From Apium graveolens (Eukaryota; Streptophyta; Magnoliopsida; Apiales; Apiaceae), in contig NC_133653.1 in assembly GCF_009905375.1 (NCBI RefSeq), forward strand, positions 81,170,911 through 81,234,910: a stretch of 64,000 nt of DNA, in the 5' to 3' direction. The notes below the pieces were generated by a model. The model had not been told where the DNA came from and ran no database searches. It saw only the letters and a list, made by a program, of their open reading frames with translations. This document shows positions 58,030-64,000 of the stretch, one piece after another (position 1 is the first letter of the stretch; each line of letters starts with the position of its first letter). The position numbers were made by a program, and so were the translations under genes.

Positions 58030-59036
58030 TTAGTGTGATTTCAATTATTAAAAATTAAATTAAATATTTAGAAAAATTAAAATATCAATATATGACTAAA
58101 TACTAGTAAAAATGACTAGTCAAACTACTGGTTGACTTTAAAACAAACAAATCAAATATATTTATTTTTTTCCAAAATTTTTATCATATCACTAAAATAT
58201 ATAGACCTTGATATCCGTATAGTGGGGCCATTCATAAATATTTTATAAATATCAAAATCAATATGGGAATAACCACTCGTTACAATTTCTATTCAAACAA
58301 TTGGTTGATTTTTAAAAAAACATACAAAATAAATTTATTTTTTCAAATAATTTTATCATGTCATTACAATATATAGATCTTAACATCTGTATGGTTGGAT
58401 CACTTATAAATATTTTTTTAAAAAAATGAAACATCAAAGTGGAACTAAAGCTACTAATAAGAACTAGTTAAACTAGTGGTTGACTATTAAAATAGCAAAT
58501 CAAATATAATTTTTTTCTAATAATTTTATCATATCACTGAAATATATAGATCTTGACATTCGTACGGTTGCATCATTCATAATATATTTTATAAAAATCG
58601 AAAAATGAATATGGGACTAAACAATATATGGAAGTATTATTCAAATCATTGGTTGATTGTTAAAATAACAAGGAAAAGAAATTTATTTTTTTTATAAAAA
58701 ATTTGTCATATCACTAAAATTTATAGATCTTGATATTCGTACGGTTAGATCATTTATAAATATTTTTTTGTAGATCTTGACATCCATATGGTTGGATCAT
58801 TCATAAATACATTTTTAAAAATCGAAAGATGAATATGAGACTAAATACTAGTTGGAAGTACTATTCAAACCATTCGATATACTTTTTTAAAAATCAGAAT
58901 ATGAATATAGGACTAAACACTAGTTAGAATTAATATTCAAACAATTGGTTGATTGTTAAAATAACAAACAAAATAAATTTATTTTTTTCCAAAATTTTTG
59001 TAATATCACTAAAATATAAGGATCTTTACATCCGTA
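58030..59036. repeat. Degenerate tandem repeats of about 174 bp
   Basis: The landmark GA(T/C)CTT(G/A)(A/T)(T/C)ATxCGTA recurs at 58204, 58376, 58549 and 58726 (spacing 172-177), with a short unit at 58773 and a last landmark at 59021. Units also share ATTGGTTGA and CAAATAAATTTATTTTTT-like segments. No coding signal. It lies inside the right part of the CACTA-like element. Confidence 0.7.
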
Positions 59037-59037
59037 G

Positions 59038-60690
59038 GAATTGAACATTGTGTTTTATAGAATTATTATAAAAACATATGAGCTTAATTTTAAAAAAATC
59101 CAATATTTTACGTACATATCGAAATTAATATGTCTAATCATCCGTACGGTTAGATTACTGGGAAAAAATATTAAAAAATATATAACCCCTAAACATCACA
59201 TAGATTTTGAGTATAAAACTTAACTCAAACTTCGAACATATTCACTACTTCGTTTACTAAACGATTTTATTGCTTATAAATCTTTTTTTCCAATTTTTTC
59301 CTAGTTTCCTTTCACTATAAAATGACTTTCCACTTCAAAATTTATTTTTTATCAAAACATTTCGATATTATTTTTTAAAATTAATTATAAATTATCTAAA
59401 TATAAGAGAAACACGATAGTGTAAGTATAATCAACTATTTGTTTTTGAATTTAATTACTAAAATGAATACATATTTAGGTCTTTAGAGTTTGTTCGATAA
59501 AAATGTGACAAAGGATGAACAAAAAATACGAAAATGAACATTTTTAGTTATTTTTGGTCATTGCCTACCAATACTGGCATGAATTGAACGTTTTTTTTAT
59601 AGATTTATTATAAAAACATATGAGTATAATTTTAAAGAATCCAATTTTTAGATACATATCGAAAATCAATATATCTAATCATCCTAACGGTTGGATTTCT
59701 CGGAAAAGAATTAAAATGTATAACTCCTAAACAACCCATATATTTCGAGTATTACACCTAACTCAAACTTCGAACATTTTCACTGCTTCGTTTTCTAAAC
59801 GATTTTATTGTTTATGAATTTTATCTTTTCCAAAACTTTTTTCCTAGTTTCCTTTCGCTATAAAATGACTTTCCACTTCTAAAATTATTTTTTATCAAAA
59901 AGTCTCGATATTTATTATATTTTTTCAAAATAGTTATAATTTATCTAAATGTAAGAGAAATACAAGAGTGTAAGTATAATTAACTATTTTTTTTAATTTC
60001 ACTAATAAAATGAATACATCTTTAGGTATTTAAAGTTTGTTTAACAAAAATGTGACAAACGATGAACAAAAAACATGAAAACGTGCATTTTTATTTGTTT
60101 TTGGTCATTGTCTTCCAATACTGGCAGGAATTGAACATTTTATTTTATAAATTTATTATAAAAACATATAAGTTCAATTTTAAAAAATCCAATATTTTAC
60201 ATACATATCAAAAATCAATATGTCTAATCATCCGTATGGCTGGATTACTGGAAAAAAATAAAATCTATAACCCCTAAACCATCCATAAATTTTGAGTATA
60301 AAACCTAACTCAAACTTCGAACATTTTCACTACTTTGTTTTCCAAAAAAATTTATTTTATTGTTTATAAATCTTCTATTTTACAATTTTTTTCCTAGTTT
60401 ACTTTCTTTATAAAATGAATTTCCACTTTTAAAATTATATTTTATCGAAACGTTTCAATATTTATTATTATTATTTTGTAATAATTATAATTTATCTAAA
60501 TGTAAGAGAAACACGAGAATGTAAGTATAATCAACTATTTTCTTGAATTTCAGTACTAAAATGAATACATCTTTAGGTCTTTAGAGTTATTTGAACAAAA
60601 ATGTGACAAACAATTAACAAAAAAATATAAAAATGCACATTTTTCTTTGTTTTTAGTCATTGCCTACCAATACTGGTAGGAATTGAACAT
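59038..60690. repeat. Three tandem repeats of about 545 bp
   Basis: GAATTGAAC marks unit starts at 59038, 59581, 60128 and (partial fourth) 60680, giving spacings of 543, 547 and 552. Each unit includes TTATTATAAAAACATAT, TCTAATCATCC, CTCAAACTTCGAACAT and TTTCCTAGTTT. Each ends with an imperfect CCTACCAATACTGG palindrome, tying the array to the CACTA-like subterminal motif. Confidence 0.8.
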
Positions 60691-60699
60691 TTTATTTTA

Positions 60700-61397
60700 A
60701 CAAAGTTCACTTCAACTACAATAAGTAAATAAATTGAATAAAGAACTTACAATAAGATTAATTGCTTTCAAATGATGAGATCGATGAATAAACTTATTCT
60801 TTTTCTTCTTACTCTTCCTTTTCTTTATTTTCTTCTTCTTTATTTTCTTCTTCTTTATTTAATTTTTTCTTATCTTCAATACATTAACACCACACAATAC
60901 AAAAGCAAAAGGTGGTGGGTCCATTTTTAAATATGGACATTTTTCTCTATCAAATTTGGTAGGAAACACCTTTCAGCTGACAGGCCTCTTTTCCAACCAA
61001 TATTGGTAGGAAATAATCTTGAATTATTAAAAATTTACCAACGTCAAAAAATTAATATTTATTTTGGATTATACGTGAAATCCTGATAGGGAGGGTGGGG
61101 TCATATCAATATAAGGATTTCATCATTTCCTACGAGTATAGGTAGGTTTTATTTCTTACCAAATCTGGTAGGAAATATCTTTAAAATGATTAATTTTAAA
61201 ATAAAGTTTAATTGATTTAAAAAGGTGAGAGCTGATGACATGGATGGTGACGCCCTTTCTATATCATTTTTCGATCAAAACCTACCAATATTGTTAGGAA
61301 GGTACCAATATGGTAGGAACTAACCTTCCTACCAATATTGATAGGTTTTGATTCTAGCGCGTACAAGGTCTAGGCCCCACCGAAAGAAATTCTAGTG
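60700..61397. repeat. Right subterminal repeat region of the CACTA-like element
   Basis: Palindromes such as CCAACCAATATTGGTAGG (about 61003), CCTACGAGTATAGGTAGG (about 61140), CTTACCAAATCTGGTAGG (about 61160) and CCTACCAATATTGATAGG (about 61330) are dense here. A CT-rich TTTATTTTCTTCTTC repeat lies at 60815-60865. The motif match with 29640-31000 links this to the left end. Confidence 0.6.
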
Positions 61398-61619
61398 TTA
61401 CCGTATGGTGTCAACATATAAATATTATTATTCTTACAAAATAATTAAAAACAAAAATATATAATACTTGAATTTAAATTAATTAAATTTATATTATATT
61501 TAAATAATAATTTACAAATATAAATTTAATCTAATAAGGGAATTTGTTTTTTGTTTTAGATATTAAAGTAATAATATATGTTAAATAAATTTCGGAACCT
61601 GCTTGAGATAGTCAAAATT
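61398..61619. other. AT-rich spacer, nothing recognised
   Basis: Short AT-rich stretch between the presumed CACTA end and the truncated copia end. No coding or structural feature is seen. Confidence 0.4.
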
Positions 61620-61908
61620 AAGGGAGGGTGTTAAAAATAAAGTATAATTTTCACTAAAAATAATAGAAGTGTATGGGCTATTTAGATTATTCTTGATTTT
61701 GTATGTATTAGTCTAATATCTAGAACTAACCAAAGAATTTTCTTGTATTGTAACTTTTGAAATGTAGCATTTAAGCAATGTTTATATTTTTCCATGGAGT
61801 ATATAAAGCCTTATACCAAATCATTTGTGATCACGTCATTCACAAGCAATATAGTTTACATAAAATACCTCTTGTTTGTGAGTTTGAATGAGATCCTTTC
61901 TTCCAACA
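61620..61908 (+). mobile_element. Truncated 3' end of another LTR retrotransposon (PPT plus short LTR)
   Basis: The purine tract AAGGGAGGG at 61620-61628 is followed by TGTTAAAAATAAAG at 61629 and a segment ending TTCCAACA at 61908. The resulting 280-bp unit has TG...CA ends, a TATA-like ATATAAAG at 61801, and the TTGTATTGTA/CATTT region typical of short copia LTRs. No second LTR, primer site or flanking duplication was found, so it would be a remnant. Confidence 0.4.
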
Positions 61909-62670
61909 ACCCCTAAACCAAAAATACAATAAATCATATATTTCCATTTAACAAAATTGAAACTTAGCATCCATAGTAATCATATAAGAAACCATTGATC
62001 AACACAACAAATCACAAGGTCAACTAATTAAAATATATATTTATTTTTACTAAAATTGGGAAACGACATAAAACTAATTAGATTAAAGAAAGTAATACTA
62101 CCTTCAATGAGATGTGGATAATAGATTTTTCAAAATGAAATTAATCACGCAAATATCACTTTCAAAAATACAACTCTAGGCTAGTGTGTGGGATTATAAT
62201 ACGTTTTGGTGGAATAATGAGTAAAACAAATGAAATTTAATCTTAATATATATATATATATTAATCTCTCTCTATATATATCAAATTAAGGAGTACAAAA
62301 ATATTTATTTATTAGTATAATGCTCTTTCTATATTTATAAACGAGGACAACTTCTTTAAAAAGCTTCCTAAAATAAAGTAAATATATTAGGTGATGAACT
62401 ACTAAATAGAGAAATATTTAAAATTAAATAAATTCAATAATGAAACACACATCACCAAAATTTTAACTAGCAAATTTGATGATAACAATGTGGGGTTAAA
62501 ATCGACCATTAGGGTTTCTAAAGTTACTTAAAACCGACCGACAGTATTTTAGGCGGATTTATTTTATGAAAAATTAAAACCCCCGCCTTTAACAACAATG
62601 ACGTCGTTTTGCATGCTGCACAGATACCAACATCATAACCGACCACCTCGACGATCGGTTTTAAGCGTGG
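61909..62670. other. AT-rich spacer upstream of the right-edge gene
   Basis: Contains (TA)n at about 62247-62262. From about 62500 it holds short repeats of AACCGACC and its complement (TCGGTTTT) around 62530-62662, including an AACCGA...TCGGTT pair at 62637-62660. These may be regulatory or transposon subterminal repeats. No coding frame is supported. Confidence 0.45.
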
Positions 62671-62678
62671 TATAAATA
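62671..62678 (+). promoter_or_regulatory. TATA box of the right-edge gene
   Basis: TATAAATA lies 96 bases before ATG 62767, followed by a CT-rich leader (62700-62755). This is a good match to a plant core promoter. Confidence 0.6.
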
Positions 62679-62766
62679 AAAAAACCTTTCATTTTCTTTG
62701 ATCTATTTTTTCTCACAATCTCTATTTTCTCAATTTCTCTTAAAAAAATCTCAGAAATCTCACTAA

Positions 62767-64000
62767 ATGGCGGCGTACAATCAACGAAGAACAACTTCAC
62801 AGTCAAAATCTCCTCTCTATTTCTCACTCAATGTAAGTATATGTTTTTATATCTACATTTTTTGTGTGTGTAAGTATATATATTTATATATATGTTTTTT
62901 ATGTGTGTGATGCGAGGTAATTAAGAATCCAAGTTCAAAATGAACTTTTTCACTTCAAATAGAAGTTTAAATCGTAGTTTTCAGTTTTGATAACTTTTTG
63001 CATGAAAAATATTCGTCGGTTTTGGTTGGTTTTTGAATATTCGTATAAGTAAAAATCTGGGCTTTTTCGTCGGTTTGTTGAGATGTGTATAAGTATAAAT
63101 CAACTTTTAGGGTAGATTTTTAGGGGTTTTCTCTTTCGCTCACGTAATTTCATTTCGCACTTGATATTTATAATTATACCTTAATTACGTGAGTTTTATA
63201 GCTTAAATTTGTTGAATATACGTATGTGTGTGTGATGTATATATGTTTACGCTCTCGTAATATGTTTGTATATATGCTTACGCTCTCGTAATTTCATTTC
63301 GTAATCGAGGTTTATAATAGAAGTTAATGTATGAGTTTTGAAGCTATAATTTATTGAATAAATATTGAAATTAAGTTTATTTGATGGTATGGTTTAATTT
63401 ATGTAATTCTTGGATAAATTGTGAAAATGTTGGATAATTTTCTATGCATTTTTATGTGATGTGATTTCGTAATCGAGGTTTGTAATCGAAGTTAATGTAT
63501 GAGTTTTCAAACTTTAATTTATTGAATAAATAGTGAAATTAAGTTTATTTGATGGTATGGTTTAATTTATGTAATTGTTGGATAAATTGTGAAATTGTTG
63601 AATACATTTTTATATGCAAGTCGATTTATTTGATTTAGTGCATACATTTTATATGCATTTTTGTCATTGATTTGTATGTTCGTATATTTGTGCTAATATA
63701 TTCTTATATTTTTCATTTTAGGATCTTTTTACTTGGATGCTACCTATGATTATGGTGTTGTTTTCGATGGCGAGGAAAGGGAAGGGGAAGGAAGTTGAAA
63801 AAGAAAATGATAAGGGAAAGGGAAAAGCTAGCAAACGTAATGGCGGAAAAGGCACTTCTAAGGGCAATGGAAAGGGCACTAAGCGCAATGGTGGAGGAAA
63901 GAAAAAGATCGGAAATTGAGTTTGCGTGATGAGCCGACGGATTCGGATTCTGACCCGAATGATCCGACTAGACAGATGACATCTAACGAGGAACGAGAAT
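62767..64000 (+). CDS. Partial gene: two predicted exons encoding a Lys/Gly-rich protein of unknown function
   Basis: Exon 1 is 62767-62832, 22 codons from ATG 62767 (AAATGGCG, a strong plant start context). Splice donor GTAAGT lies at 62833. The intron of about 889 bp is AT/T-rich and ends TTTTAG at 63721. Exon 2 starts at 63722 in phase 0 and encodes repeats of KGKGK and RNGGKG (from about 63775), giving a strongly basic protein. This frame meets TGA at 63917-63919. A neighbouring frame stays open from about 63905 to the window edge and is acidic (DEPTDSDSDPNDP), so a further splice or a frameshift is likely. I do not recognise the protein. A transposon-encoded DNA-binding protein is one possibility, and a host nuclear protein another. 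Confidence 0.45.
62833..63721 (+). other. Predicted intron of the right-edge gene
   Basis: GTAAGT...TTTTAG, T-rich throughout, with no coding signal. It contains internal direct repeats: a segment with GTAATCGAGGTTT, GAAGTTAATGTATGAGTTTT and TTTGATGGTATGGTTTAATTT occurs at about 63300-63410 and again at about 63468-63580. Confidence 0.5.

Larger units (their letters stand above)
29618..61397. mobile_element. Probable CACTA-type DNA transposon split by element D (outer parts 29618-31082 and 57966-61397)
   Basis: The left end is CACTATAAGAAAA at 29618, a typical CACTA terminus. Both outer parts carry many palindromes of the form CCTACCAATATTGGTAGG: left at about 29640, 29674, 29884, 29920, 30729, 30863 and 30987; right at about 59569, 60113, 60663, 61003, 61140, 61160 and 61280-61340. 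Such subterminal arrays are a CACTA hallmark. The right terminus is uncertain. TTCTAGTG ends at 61397, and an alternative TTACCGTATGGTG ends at 61410; neither gives a clean 3-bp duplication with TTT at 29615-29617. No transposase was seen, so about 4.9 kb of non-autonomous element remains after removing D. Confidence 0.5.

Noticed and set aside
62633..62827. Minus-strand frame over exon 1 of the right-edge gene
   Set aside because: It overlaps the promoter, leader and exon 1 of the better-supported plus-strand gene and has no motif.

Overview
This window is repeat-dominated nuclear DNA of a flowering plant. The evidence is four full-length Ty1/copia LTR retrotransposons with the plant initiator-tRNA-Met primer site (TGGTATCAGAGC), CACTA-type DNA transposon ends, very AT-rich spacers, and at the right edge a gene-like start with a TATA box and a GTAAGT/AG intron. 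The gag, pol and post-pol ORF3 layout and the long elements (about 13 kb each) fit the Maximus/SIRE branch of copia. The host species cannot be named from this sequence. Nothing prokaryotic is present, and no rRNA, tRNA or CRISPR was seen.

Layout, left to right. Bases 1-2132 are non-coding and contain one probable CACTA terminus (ending 1353). Element A (2138-28417, 615-bp LTRs, TSD TATAA) is split inside its RNase H domain by element B (8029-21007, about 1.35-kb LTRs, TSD CAGAT). Bases 28423-29617 are featureless spacer. From 29618 a CACTA-like element with many CCTACC...GGTAGG palindromes begins and appears to end near 61397-61410. It is split by element D (31083-57965, about 1.23-kb LTRs, TSD AATTT). 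D is itself split inside gag by element C (32504-45472, TSD CCTTC/TCTTC), a second member of the B family. Right of D are two kinds of tandem repeat (about 174 bp and about 545 bp), then a truncated 3' copia end (LTR 61629-61908), AT-rich spacer, and a two-exon gene start at 62767 running off the window.

Each retrotransposon carried gag (capsid/nucleocapsid with CCHC knuckles), pol (aspartic protease, integrase, reverse transcriptase, RNase H) and a large third ORF after pol. All copies carry stops or frameshifts. Hand-counted LTR differences (B about 0.6 %, A about 2 %, C about 2 %, D about 3 %) agree with the nesting: B is younger than A, and C is younger than D.

The most interesting signal is architectural. 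In three sequence-distinct families (A, B/C, D), the spacer between pol and ORF3 is filled with the same family-specific repeat motif found in that family's own LTRs. In B/C these form perfect hairpins. In A, B and D a TATA-like box follows, upstream of the ORF3 ATG. ORF3 itself shares a W-x2-[FV]FD-centred domain in all three families. This suggests an LTR-like internal expression or RNA-structure module dedicated to ORF3.
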